A stretch of DNA of 64,000 nucleotides from Lachnospiraceae bacterium (lineage in GTDB: Bacteria; Bacillota; Clostridia; Lachnospirales; Lachnospiraceae), in assembly GCA_910574805.1 (NCBI GenBank), contig CAJTCV010000010.1:62001-126000 (forward strand). Reading direction: 5' to 3'. Shown piece after piece: positions 8,848 to 17,467 of the stretch; positions within the stretch are counted from its first letter, which is position 1, and every line of letters begins with the position of its first letter. The translations under genes were made by a program, and so were the position numbers. The notes under the pieces were generated by a model. It did not search any database, had not been told where the DNA came from, and saw only the letters and a program-made list of their open reading frames with translations.

Positions 8848-9750
8848 TTATCCCTTGACCGCTCCGGCCATGATTCCGCTGTCAAAATATTTCTGGAAGA
8901 ACGGATACATGATCAGAAGCGGCAGACTGGAAATGATAATGGTTGCATATTTCAGAAGCTCCGCCAGCTGCGCGCGCGCCGCCGTACTCTGCATGTCCGC
9001 GATCATCCCGGATTCCGGCTGGTTCTGGATCAGGATGGAGCGCAGCACCAGCTGAAGGGGCTGTTTGGCGGAATCGTTCAGATAAATCATGGCGTCAAAG
9101 TAACTGTTCCACATGGCCACAAACTGCCACAGAGTCAGCACCGCGATGACCGGCGTACAGACGGGAAGCAGAATCTTGAAGAAAAAGGTCAGCTCGCTGG
9201 CGCCGTCCACATCCGCCGCCTCCCGAAGCTCCTGCGGAATACCCCGGTAATAGGTTCTTGCAATCGTCATATTCCAGACGCTGAACGCGCCCGGAAGGAT
9301 CACCGCCCACATGCTGTCCACCAGTCCCAGGTTACTCACGATCAAATAAGTCGGAATCAGTCCGCCCCCGAAAAACATGGTGATCATGAAAATCACATTG
9401 AAAAATCCTTTTCCCCGGAAATCCGCTCTTGACAGGGGATAGGCCGCCAGAAGCGTCACGGTCACGGAGACAACGGTAAACAGGACCGAGTAAAGCACCG
9501 CGTTTTTAAAGCCGATCCAGATCTGACTGTTGGTCATAACCCGTTCATAGGCCGTCGTCGTCCATTTGCTGAAGTCAAAGGTAATTCCCTTATTCTGCAG
9601 GGTGATGGGGTCCATGAAAGACGCGATCACAATATAAATCATCGGTACAATGATCGCGATGACGAACAGTCCCAGCAGCACATATCCGATGGTCAGCAGC
9701 ACCTTATCCTGTCTCGAATATTTTGCAAATGCGCTCTTTTTCTTTTTCAT
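8848..9750 (-). CDS. Sugar ABC transporter permease, LplC/YtcP type
   Basis: 300-residue inner-membrane subunit with six predicted membrane segments and the ATPase-contacting EAA loop EAADVDGASELTFFFKILLP near residue 195. It ends with the family tail SGIMAGAVKG. It should pair with the permease encoded immediately upstream (15 bp) and with a shared MsmX-type ATPase encoded elsewhere, since no ATPase gene is present here. Start ATG at 9750 follows GGGAGGTGTACGTAAA. Confidence 0.93.
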   Translation of the reverse strand: MKKKKSAFAKYSRQDKVLLTIGYVLLGLFVIAIIVPMIYIVIASFMDPITLQNKGITFDFSKWTTTAYERVMTNSQIWIGFKNAVLYSVLFTVVSVTVTLLAAYPLSRADFRGKGFFNVIFMITMFFGGGLIPTYLIVSNLGLVDSMWAVILPGAFSVWNMTIARTYYRGIPQELREAADVDGASELTFFFKILLPVCTPVIAVLTLWQFVAMWNSYFDAMIYLNDSAKQPLQLVLRSILIQNQPESGMIADMQSTAARAQLAELLKYATIIISSLPLLIMYPFFQKYFDSGIMAGAVKG

Positions 9751-9765
9751 TTTACGTACACCTCC

Positions 9766-10716
9766 CTAGATTCCCTGTCCGTCATTCATCTTCGCCACGA
9801 TCTTATTTACGGCAAGCAGAAGTATGACATTGATTACGGTATTGAACAAACCCACGGCGGTTGAAAAGCTGTAATCGCCGTCGATCAGACCTTTCCGGTA
9901 TACATAGGTCGCGATGATCTCCGACGCCGGAAGGTTCAGATCCGTCTGCAGAGCGTAGGCTTTTTCAAATCCGATGCTCATGATATTTCCGGCCTGGAGA
10001 ATGAACTGGATCACAACCATATCCTTGATCGCCGGCCACTCCACCGCCCGGATCTGCTGCAGGATATTCGCGCCGTCCATAACCGCGGCCTCCCGGAGCT
10101 CCTGGCTCGCATTGGACAGGGACGCCGTGTACATGATGGACGCCCAGCCTGCCCCCTGCCAGATTCCGCTGATAATGTAGATGGAGCGGAACGCCTCCGG
10201 CATGGTCATAAAGTTCATATCCGTTCCCAGCAGCAGGTTCACCGGTCCGGTCACGGACAGAAAGATCCGCACGATACCGCAGAGCACGATTACCGACACA
10301 AAGTTCGGAAGATAGAGCACCAGCTGAATCTTCTTCTTGATCCCCGAACTCTGGATCCGGTTCAGCAGAAGCGCCAGAATGATCGGAACCGGAAAGCCCC
10401 ACAGCAGGCTGTACACGCTCAACTTCAATGTATTGATCAGGTATCTCATAAAGTCCGGGGAGGACAGAAACCTCGTAAAATGCTTGAATCCCACCCACTC
10501 GCTTCCGGAGACGCCTTTGAACGGATTGTAATCCTGAAAGGCGATCAATATACCGCTCATGGGCGCGTACTTGAAAATCATTGTCAGTAAAAATGCGGGC
10601 ATCAGAAAGATCAGATAGAGCTGCCAGTGCTATCTGACGTAGACCATGGTATTGTGAAATCCTCTGTCTTTGCTTCCCTGTCCTTTGGCCGAAACCGTTT
10701 TTGAATTCATTGTCAT
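9766..10716 (-). pseudogene. Sugar ABC transporter permease, LplB type, early amber stop
   Basis: First gene of the transporter operon. Starting at ATG 10716, which has a strong GAAAGGAGGAAGTT, 28 codons (MTMNSKTVSAKGQGSKDRGF...) lead to TAG at 10632-10630, and the same frame continues at once with HWQLYLIFLMPAFLLT, the normal first membrane segment of this family. The rest is intact, with the EAA loop EAAVMDGANILQQIRAVEWP. Usually a Lys codon stands where the TAG is (AAG to TAG is a single change). Re-initiation at Met of MPAFLL (10602) would yield a protein missing part of the first helix. Confidence 0.85.
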
Positions 10717-10796
10717 AACTTCCTCCTTTCTCTCAAATCCCTCCATCCGCTGCACGCTTTCTCTTTCTTTTAACCCTCCTTTTTCGATTTGTGCAT

Positions 10797-10997
10797 ATGT
10801 AAAATACATTGTTTTACATTTGTCTGAGATTTGTCTATTACCTTTTTATCACATTTTTTACATTTAGTCAATCATTTTCTTTGCCGTTTGCATATTTTCA
10901 TTTTTACATTTGAACCTATCTGTACAATTTGGACAAACTTTATGAGAATTGTCTTTCTAAAATCTTTTCTTTTGAAAAATTCTTATTTTTACATTTG
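10797..10997. repeat. TTTTACATTT repeats in the divergent control region
   Basis: The 416-bp AT-rich gap between the permease operon and lacI-type gene holds direct copies of TTTTACATTT at 10812, 10856, 10902 and 10987 (spacings 44, 46, 85, close to whole DNA turns). The first forms an inverted repeat with ATGTAAAA at 10797-10804. The last overlaps the -35 of the regulator promoter. Likely recognition sites for a repressor or activator. Confidence 0.55.
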
Positions 10998-11023
10998 ACA
11001 CATTTTGATTTGTGCATTATAAT
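10995..11023 (+). promoter_or_regulatory. Consensus promoter of the LacI-family gene
   Basis: TTGACA (10995-11000), 17-bp spacer, TATAAT (11018-11023). A TTTTACATTTG copy overlaps the -35, consistent with autoregulation. Confidence 0.8.
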
Positions 11024-11055
11024 ATAACCAACACAAAAGAATGTCAAAGGAACCA

Positions 11056-11075
11056 TTCATGATTTGTATCATGAA
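11056..11075. promoter_or_regulatory. Perfect 8-4-8 palindrome, candidate LacI-family operator
   Basis: TTCATGATTTGTATCATGAA: perfect 8-bp arms around a 4-bp centre, placed in the leader between the promoter and the regulator start, a position typical for an autoregulatory operator. Confidence 0.55.
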
Positions 11076-11132
11076 GACCGAATATCACAGGTGTAAAAGA
11101 ATTTTGTAAAATAAGGACAGAAGGAGGCGTAT

Positions 11133-12203
11133 ATGGGCGCACGAGTTACGATTCAGGACATTGCCGATGAGCTTGGTATTTCCCGCAATACCGTTTCAAA
11201 AGCAATCAACAACACCGGCATCCTGGCAGATGCCACCCGGGATAAGGTGTTAAAAAAAGCGGTAGAGATGGGTTACAAACAGTTTTCCTATGTAACGGCC
11301 GCCGCTTCGGGAAGCTCTGTGCTTTCCGTTCCCGCGCCAAAAGAAAAAAACGAAATCGCGGTATTTCTTACAAATTTTGTGGGAGGAAACCATTTTGCAA
11401 TGGTCATGCTGGATAAATTCCAGAAGGAACTGGCAAGTCTTGGGTACAGCCTCACCATGCACCGGATCCTCGCAGAAGAACAGGACGGCATGAAACTGCC
11501 CGCCTCTTTTTCCCGGGAACGGACCGCCGGCATCCTCTGTATCGAGATGTTTCATTATGAATATGATCAGATGCTCTGCAGCCTGGGCCTGCCGATTTTA
11601 TTTGTGGACGCACCGGTCACCTGCCTGAGAGAACCTCTGCAGGCAGATATTCTGTGTATGGACAATCAGTCCGGTATCGGTTCCTTCATAGGCGAAATGG
11701 CCCGGAGAGGGAAGACCCGGATCGGATTTATCGGGGAATCCATGCACTGTCTTTCCTTCTTTGAGCGGTATATGGCCTACCGGAACGCCATGTACCTGAC
11801 CGGACTGGATTGTCCGGAGGAATACTGCATCATACGGAATAAAGAAGGAATCCGCAACCCGTCTTCTGAAGAGTATCAGGAATATCTGGCAGAAAGCTTT
11901 CAGCAGCTTCCACAGCTACCGGAGGTATTCTTATGCGCCAACGACTTTGTGGCGCTGGACGCTCTGCAGGTGCTGAAAAAATCCGGATATTCCGTTCCGG
12001 AGGATGTATGGCTGTGCGGATTTGACGATTCGCCGGAATCCAAGATTGTAACGCCTACTCTTACCACCATCCATATCCACAGCCAGATCATGGGATTTTC
12101 CGCGGTCAATCTGCTCATGTCCCGCATCAACGAGCCTTCTCTGAATTACCGCACCGTGCATACGGAGACGGACCTGATCTACCGGGAATCCACAGAAGAC
12201 TGA
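11133..12203 (+). CDS. LacI-family transcriptional regulator
   Basis: 356 residues. N-terminal LacI helix-turn-helix VTIQDIADELGISRNTVSKAINNTG (residues 5-30) and a periplasmic-binding-protein-like sugar sensor domain (FVGGNHFAMVMLDKF; RIGFIGESM; WLCGFDDSPESKIVTPTLTTI). AGAAGGAGGCGTAT precedes the ATG. Divergent from the ABC/GH32 operon and followed by a YesL gene, so it likely controls sucrose or fructan use. Confidence 0.92.
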   Translation: MGARVTIQDIADELGISRNTVSKAINNTGILADATRDKVLKKAVEMGYKQFSYVTAAASGSSVLSVPAPKEKNEIAVFLTNFVGGNHFAMVMLDKFQKELASLGYSLTMHRILAEEQDGMKLPASFSRERTAGILCIEMFHYEYDQMLCSLGLPILFVDAPVTCLREPLQADILCMDNQSGIGSFIGEMARRGKTRIGFIGESMHCLSFFERYMAYRNAMYLTGLDCPEEYCIIRNKEGIRNPSSEEYQEYLAESFQQLPQLPEVFLCANDFVALDALQVLKKSGYSVPEDVWLCGFDDSPESKIVTPTLTTIHIHSQIMGFSAVNLLMSRINEPSLNYRTVHTETDLIYRESTED

Positions 12204-12245
12204 TCTGTTACAGACTTTTCAACCATCTGTCCAAGGAGGAAACTT

Positions 12246-12899
12246 ATGACTGATTTATTCAATGTGGACGGCCCCGTCCTGCAGTTTGTCAACAAAATCG
12301 TATACAGCGTCTATCTGAACATTTTATGGTTCCTCTGCTTTATTCCGGTGATCACCGTCGGCGCATCCACCACCGCGCTTTTCTATGTGACATTGAAGAT
12401 TGCAAAAAATGAAGAAGGGAACATCACGAAAGCATTTTTCCACTCTTTCCGACAAAATTTCAGACAGGGCACCCTCATATGGCTGATCCTGCTTGCTGCC
12501 GGAATCATTCTCGGTGTCGACGGATACGTGCTGTATCATATGCGGTTTGAAAATCTGTTCTGGACGCTCTGCACGGCAGTTTTCTGCGTTGCCGCCATCG
12601 CCTACGCCATTGTCCTGATGTATATCTTTCCGCTCCTCGCAAGATTCGACAATACCACCGGCGCCATGTTCAAAAACGCGCTGTTTATCGGCGTCCGTTT
12701 TCTGTTCTGCACCGTACTGATGGCTGCCGTTTATTTTATCATGCTGCTGGTCATCGTCCGCGTCTTTACCCCGGCCGTCATCTTCGGAGAAGGCCTCTGC
12801 GCCCTGCTCTGTTCCTTCCTGCGGTCCAATATTCTGCAGCTCTGTCAGGAGAAGAGCGGACAGCACACAGACGCCGCTTCCGAGACGCAGCAGGTCTGA
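12246..12899 (+). CDS. YesL-family (DUF624) membrane protein
   Basis: 217 residues with about five hydrophobic segments. The opening FNVDGPVLQFVNKIVYSVYLNILWFLCFIPVITVG is the DUF624 hallmark. YesL proteins sit beside LplBC-type sugar transporters in many Firmicutes; a role in assembly or function of those transporters is suspected but unproven. CCAAGGAGGAAACTT precedes the start, 42 bp after the LacI-family gene, so the two are probably cotranscribed. Confidence 0.88.
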   Translation: MTDLFNVDGPVLQFVNKIVYSVYLNILWFLCFIPVITVGASTTALFYVTLKIAKNEEGNITKAFFHSFRQNFRQGTLIWLILLAAGIILGVDGYVLYHMRFENLFWTLCTAVFCVAAIAYAIVLMYIFPLLARFDNTTGAMFKNALFIGVRFLFCTVLMAAVYFIMLLVIVRVFTPAVIFGEGLCALLCSFLRSNILQLCQEKSGQHTDAASETQQV

Positions 12900-12987
12900 A
12901 ACGGCGGAAGATCCCGGATCTTTGTCCCTGAACCCCGGCGCCGGTCTGAAGCGCTAAAACCGAATTCCGCCAAAAAGGAGCCCCCCT

Positions 12988-13725
12988 ATGTACACCCGAA
13001 CAACCGATTCCGAAAAAGAAAACCACTGGAAGCAGCTTCACGGAAAACAGAAAATACAATATGTCTGGGACTATTACAAGCTGCCGATCGCCGTCTGCCT
13101 GATCCTCCTGTATCTCATGGGCAGCATGGTATACGGTCATTTTACCAGAAAAGACATTGTGCTGTATACCGGCCTTGTAAATGTTTCCACAGGAGAGCCC
13201 CTTGCCGCCGAATTAAGCCGCGGTTTCCTTAATTCCATGGATACCGGCACTTCCAGAACCGACCTGAGGCTGTATACAGGCTTATACCTCACGGACGATC
13301 CCGACGATCCCAACCGTGAATACGCCTATGCTTCCCGTGTCAAAATACTCGCTTCCATCGACGGCGAACAGCTGGATGTGCTGCTCATGAACCGGGAAGC
13401 CTTTGACCTGTTTTCCCAAAACGGATATCTTTATAATCTGGACGCACTGCTTCGGAAACTGGATGCCGAAACCGCCGCACAATGGACGCCGTACCTTGTG
13501 ACCAGTACCGTCCTACAGGAAAATGATACCGATGACACGCTGGCCGGACGGCTGCCGGTTCCTGAATCCGCGGCGGAAACCTGTTCCATGGGACTGCAGA
13601 TGTCGCAAAAAGGACTTTTTAAGAACGCCGGTTTTGACGGAGACGTATATCTTGGAGTCATTAAAAATACTCCGCGGATGGATATGGTAATCGAATATAT
13701 CAACTATCTGTATTCGGAAAAGTAA
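12988..13725 (+). CDS. Membrane-anchored extracytoplasmic protein, unknown
   Basis: 245 residues: a charged cytoplasmic N-terminus (about 30 residues), one membrane segment (LPIAVCLILLYLMGSMVYGHF, about 35-55) and an outside domain of about 190 residues without cysteines. The outer part (IVLYTGLVNVSTGEPLAAELSRGFLNS; ILASIDGEQLDVLLMNREAFDLFS; VYLGVIKNTPRMDMVIEYINYLYS) looks distantly like a miniature solute-binding fold, an inference only. Downstream of yesL and probably in the same operon (AAAAAGGAGCCCCCCT before the ATG). Confidence 0.75.
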   Translation: MYTRTTDSEKENHWKQLHGKQKIQYVWDYYKLPIAVCLILLYLMGSMVYGHFTRKDIVLYTGLVNVSTGEPLAAELSRGFLNSMDTGTSRTDLRLYTGLYLTDDPDDPNREYAYASRVKILASIDGEQLDVLLMNREAFDLFSQNGYLYNLDALLRKLDAETAAQWTPYLVTSTVLQENDTDDTLAGRLPVPESAAETCSMGLQMSQKGLFKNAGFDGDVYLGVIKNTPRMDMVIEYINYLYSEK

Positions 13726-13756
13726 TCTCAGACAACATTCCCCCTGGGGAACCCTT

Positions 13757-14089
13757 CGGGGCCTGATCTACTTTGCCGCTCTCTATCAGACTTATGTAAA
13801 GACTAACGGCTATGACCTGTACGGCGTCCGGCAGATTCCGCTCCCGTTTCCCAATTATGTAGTCTTCTACAATGGAAACACCGAAGAACCTGATGAGACC
13901 ATGCTTTGCCTTTCGGAAGCATTTCTGCTTCCGGAACAGGACAGTCTCCCGGCCGTGGAGTGCCGGGTCCGGGTGCTGAACATCAATCAGGGGCACAACC
14001 GGGAGCTGATGGAACGATGCCGGAGACTGTGGGAATATGCGGAATTTATCGGATGCATCAGAAACAATCTGAAAAACGGGCTGCCATGA
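13757..14089 (+). pseudogene. Remnant of Rpn-family (PD-(D/E)XK transposase-like) nuclease
   Basis: An open stretch reading GLIYFAALYQTYVKTNGYDL then RQIPLPFPNYVVFYNG and, further on, VLNINQGHNRELMERCRRLWEYAEFIG matches the central part of the Rpn recombination-promoting nuclease / putative transposase proteins common in this family. There is no start codon, and both ends are missing: the frame breaks at about 13757 (PPGEPFGA-stop in the neighbouring frame) and stops at 14089 where full-length members continue. Its 3' end is merged with the terminator of the convergent PRD gene. Confidence 0.7.
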
Positions 14090-14109
14090 TATCTCATCCG
14101 GCAGCCCGT
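14072..14109 (-). terminator. Rho-independent terminator of the PRD activator gene
   Basis: Minus-strand ACGGGCTGCC...GGCAGCCCGT with a 14-nt loop, followed by TTTTT, immediately after the stop at 14114. Confidence 0.85.
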
Positions 14110-14113
14110 CTGT

Positions 14114-16024
14114 TCATTCCATAACCCGTTCGATAAATTCTTCGTAGGAGCACCGCTCCGTCAGTCTCGCCAGTTCCTCCGGACGGCTGACGATATCCGA
14201 TACCCAGTCAAAAAAGATCTTGATCATCCTCTGATCCCCTTCATTGATGGCGAAAAGCATGACCAGCCGCACTTCAAACGTTCCCCACTGGATCGGACTG
14301 CGCAGCTGCGCCACCGCGATGGTGGACCGGCTGGCATACGCCCGAAAAGCGTGGGGGATGGCCAGCGCATTGGCAAAGGAGGTGGGCGTCATCCGCTCCC
14401 GCTCCAGCACGATTTCCTGATAATCCGAATCCACAATCCCTTCCTTTTCCAGTCCCCGGCAGAGACAGCGGATCACCTCTTCCGGCGTCTGCGCATCCAG
14501 ATCCTGATAGTAGTGCTCCTTTCGGATCAGATGCCCCATATGAGAGGTAAATTCCAGCCGGAAGCGCTTCTTATCCAGCTGGTTCAGCGCCTGCAGAATG
14601 CTTGCCTCCGTCTCCGGATCTACAAAAAGACTGATGGATACCGTCGGGATATTCAGCTTGTGCTCAATGGGAAACGTAGTCAGAACCAGATCCGGTTCCA
14701 GCAGACGAATCTCCTCTTCCTCAAAATAAGAACATTTCCGGACGATCTCCATCCGCTCCCGATAGAGTTCCAGAATCCGCTTTTCACACATCTCCGAGAA
14801 AACCTGATTGTGAGGCATGATCATGACCACCCGGTATTTTCTCACCGAATTCATCCGCTCGCTGGCCGCCCCCAGATGCAGTGCGATAAATCCGCTCTCC
14901 ATATCCCCGATCCGGATCTGAAGCTGCTCTTCCAGATAACTGACGATGCAGACGCCCATCTCAAAGACCAGCGGATATTTCTGCTTGATCTCTTCCAGAA
15001 AAATATCTTCCAGAACCACCTGGTTTTTCACCCGCTCCACCAGGCCGTGGATATGGATCTTCAGACCCGCCGCCAGATCCTCATCCCCGCCGAAATCCAC
15101 GCCGAATACCTCTTTCAGGCGCGCCAGCGCGTCTTCCATAAGCCTGCGGATGTTCAGCCACTTTTCCCCCAGCCGGATATGGTCGCTGGCATAGTTGGAC
15201 GCCCGCCGGCCCATGATCACAAGGGCAAACATGGTGATCTCTCCCTCCTGGATCTCCAGATGAAGCCGGTCCGAGATGCGCTCGAAAAAGGTCCGGGAAA
15301 TCTGGTACTCAATGGTTTCCTTCAGTCCCTGCTGCTCTTCCTCCGGCTGAATGTAATGACAGGTCCTGATCCGCTCAATGCTGGTACCCGCATGGAGGAT
15401 CAGCATGGAAAACAGGGATTCATGGATGGAATAATCGTATTCTTCCAGTACTTTTACAAAAATGTCCTTTACTTCGATGAGGTCAAAATGCCGATACAGA
15501 TGGGCCAGACGGTTCAGATTCAGGAAATTTTCCTGCACCTCCGCCACCAGAAGCTCCCGGTAAAACCTCCGTTTGCTGACCTCATCTCCCTGAAGCGAGA
15601 TACACTCCCGGCTGCTCACCAGCCTAAGCCCCGGATAGGGTTCGATCATCCTGCGGATTCGTTTCAGATCATTCTGGATGGAAGAATCACTCACATAGAT
15701 CTGGCTCTGCAGATCCGTCAGATTCAGTTCCCGGTTTTCAAAAAGAAGCTTCTGGATAATGTAAATACAGCGTGTCCCGGGCGTCTGGGGCAGCCCCGGC
15801 GTCAGCGCGGCCTTCGGTTCCTGCCAGGCATCCTGGACTGCTCGATAACCTTTCCGGACATTGGACTCAATGAGCGGACACTCTCCCTGCCGGTTGACGG
15901 CGTCCACATCCGAACGGATGGTCCGGTCCGTCACATGGAGATATCCCGCCAGCTCCCGGCTGGTCATCCAGTCTTTTTTCTCTGTCAAAAGTTTGATCAG
16001 CTGTTCCTGTCTTCTGTTCAGCAT
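14114..16024 (-). CDS. PRD-domain transcriptional activator with EIIB- and EIIA-like domains
   Basis: 636 residues, LicR/MtlR-type layout: N-terminal DNA-binding HTH (NRRQEQLIKLLTEKKDWMTS, then HVTDRTIRSDVDAVN), a second helical HTH, two PTS regulation domains (His-containing stretches ILHAGTSIERIRTCHYI and LKIHIHGLVERVKNQ), an EIIB-like domain (YRVVMIMPHNQVFSEM, no Cys8-type P-loop Cys evident) and a C-terminal EIIA(Fru/Mtl)-like domain with active-site-like IPHAF. Such activators respond to PTS phosphorylation state. ATG at 16024 has CTGCAGGAGGGAGTT; the longer in-frame extension runs into mupG and is rejected. It lies 31 bp after mupG, in one operon with it, and is the natural candidate to bind the palindrome found before both mupG and the PTS operon. 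Confidence 0.92.
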   Translation of the reverse strand: MLNRRQEQLIKLLTEKKDWMTSRELAGYLHVTDRTIRSDVDAVNRQGECPLIESNVRKGYRAVQDAWQEPKAALTPGLPQTPGTRCIYIIQKLLFENRELNLTDLQSQIYVSDSSIQNDLKRIRRMIEPYPGLRLVSSRECISLQGDEVSKRRFYRELLVAEVQENFLNLNRLAHLYRHFDLIEVKDIFVKVLEEYDYSIHESLFSMLILHAGTSIERIRTCHYIQPEEEQQGLKETIEYQISRTFFERISDRLHLEIQEGEITMFALVIMGRRASNYASDHIRLGEKWLNIRRLMEDALARLKEVFGVDFGGDEDLAAGLKIHIHGLVERVKNQVVLEDIFLEEIKQKYPLVFEMGVCIVSYLEEQLQIRIGDMESGFIALHLGAASERMNSVRKYRVVMIMPHNQVFSEMCEKRILELYRERMEIVRKCSYFEEEEIRLLEPDLVLTTFPIEHKLNIPTVSISLFVDPETEASILQALNQLDKKRFRLEFTSHMGHLIRKEHYYQDLDAQTPEEVIRCLCRGLEKEGIVDSDYQEIVLERERMTPTSFANALAIPHAFRAYASRSTIAVAQLRSPIQWGTFEVRLVMLFAINEGDQRMIKIFFDWVSDIVSRPEELARLTERCSYEEFIERVME

Positions 16025-16055
16025 AACTCCCTCCTGCAGTATTTTTTTCTGATCA

Positions 16056-17153
16056 TTATCCGCAAACGGTAAATGCAAACGGCTTCCATGGATCTGCATA
16101 GTCCAGAAGAATGTGTTCATATTCCGGCAGACGGCCAATGACGTTCTTCCGTCCGTCATTGGGCATGTCCTTTAATACAATATGCAGCTCGCCTTTATAC
16201 CGGGAATATCCGTCGTTCAGAATCACCACATCTCCCCGCACCAGATCCCTGGTATTCTCCGCCGGAATGGATTCCTTCGCAAAAGTTACCCTCGGCCAGG
16301 TGGAACGGAGCATATATTCGCTCATGTCGCCTCTGACCACATGCCCTTCCGAAAAATCAAGAACCGCCTGCTCCGTCTCTGTCAGTTCCTTTTCCAGCAG
16401 AAGCCCGAACGTCAGCACAGAGGGATTGACCCCTGCGCATGCTTTCATCTCCTCCTCCGACACATATGCGTTGGCAATCAGAATATCGTCCACATTTCCC
16501 AGAGCGAACAGATGGCGCACCTGGAAGTCCAGCGGCAGGCCCCGGTGCATCTCCAGCGTACAAAGCCCCTCATTGACCGGCCATGGCCCGTACGCCCCCT
16601 CCGTATTGCTGGATACAAACGCGGCCACGGTCAGACGGTGCTTTTTGATAAATTCATTGCAGCGGTTAAAATGCGCCAGACCAAGCCCCGTATATTTCTG
16701 AGGATAGAAATTGTGGCATGCCACAACCTTCTTCCGGTCCGGATGGTGGGTCATCACGTTTTCAATGAATCCCATCTCCGTACTGGCGTTCAGTTCGATC
16801 TTCAGCCCCTGCCGGTTGTAGGTCATGGCGCTGGTCTGCGCGCCGTTAAAGCCCTCATCCAGACGGATTCCGTCCGCGTGCATCTCCACAAAAGGATCCA
16901 GATGGTCGTAAGAGATCCCCAGCCGCTCAAATACCGCCGGACTTACGTCCAGCATGACCTCCATCCCTTCCTCATGGGCCGCGTCAATACGGACCCGGAA
17001 GTCCCGGATCACCTCCTCCTTTGTACGGTCTCCCACGCTCAACAAACAGGTGAAGATCCGTTCAAACCCATATCTCCCAGCCATACGGATGTACTCCACA
17101 TCCTGCTCCGGTGTTGAATGCTCCGGATAGATCGAAAAACCCAGCCTTGCCAT
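16056..17153 (-). CDS. MupG family (DUF871) TIM-barrel protein
   Basis: 365 residues, normal for DUF871. Typical elements: LGFSIYPEHSTPEQDVEYI at the start, FTCLLS, MLDVSPAVFERLGIS, DGIRLDEGF, KVVACHNFYPQKYTGL and a C-terminal cyclophilin-like part ending LLDYADPWKPF. In Staphylococcus aureus MupG is a 6-phospho-N-acetylmuramidase acting on MurNAc-6-phosphate disaccharide after PTS uptake; other members may act on other phospho-disaccharides. No signal peptide, fitting a cytoplasmic phospho-sugar hydrolase. Co-transcribed with the PRD activator; its promoter shares an operator with the PTS operon 15 kb away. No murQ-like etherase is in the window. Confidence 0.88.
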   Translation of the reverse strand: MARLGFSIYPEHSTPEQDVEYIRMAGRYGFERIFTCLLSVGDRTKEEVIRDFRVRIDAAHEEGMEVMLDVSPAVFERLGISYDHLDPFVEMHADGIRLDEGFNGAQTSAMTYNRQGLKIELNASTEMGFIENVMTHHPDRKKVVACHNFYPQKYTGLGLAHFNRCNEFIKKHRLTVAAFVSSNTEGAYGPWPVNEGLCTLEMHRGLPLDFQVRHLFALGNVDDILIANAYVSEEEMKACAGVNPSVLTFGLLLEKELTETEQAVLDFSEGHVVRGDMSEYMLRSTWPRVTFAKESIPAENTRDLVRGDVVILNDGYSRYKGELHIVLKDMPNDGRKNVIGRLPEYEHILLDYADPWKPFAFTVCG

Positions 17154-17185
17154 AATCTTTGCTCCTTTTCTTCTATGATAATTCT

Positions 17186-17241
17186 ATCATATTCCAAAGC
17201 GCGTTGTAAAACATGCAAAGCTGCTTCCTAGCAGTTAGGAA
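17186..17241 (-). promoter_or_regulatory. mupG promoter with 17-bp palindromic operator
   Basis: Minus-strand -10 TATGAT (17186-17191), poor -35, and TTCCTAACTGCTAGGAA (17225-17241) exactly 33 bp upstream of the -10. Identical to the PTS-operon site at 1859-1875 except for the central base. The rest of the 314-bp gap to metG holds the metG promoter and nothing else I can name. Confidence 0.75.
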
Positions 17242-17398
17242 AACTTTCGTCTGTCTGCACAATTTTCAAAACAGCCTTTGAGGAATAAATGTCTTTTTTC
17301 CCAAAAAACAAGAGCCGTCTCTCCTTTCTCACCAAAAAACCGGAAAGCAGAAACGGACCTGCAGAAAACAGAGCATGCGTCTTTTCTCCGCCCTCACA

Positions 17399-17427
17399 TT
17401 GACTTCTTTCCATTCCTGTGCTACTCT
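17399..17427 (+). promoter_or_regulatory. metG promoter
   Basis: TTGACT (17399-17404), 17-bp spacer, TACTCT (17422-17427), about 40 bp before the ATG. No T-box or S-box motif is visible in the short leader. Confidence 0.6.
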
Positions 17428-17467
17428 GTTTAAAACAATTATTTAAATAAGAAAACGAGGGAATCAG

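Noticed and set aside
17154-17467. Small gene in the gap upstream of metG
   Set aside because: Only promoters and the palindrome were found; no frame has a start with a ribosome site.
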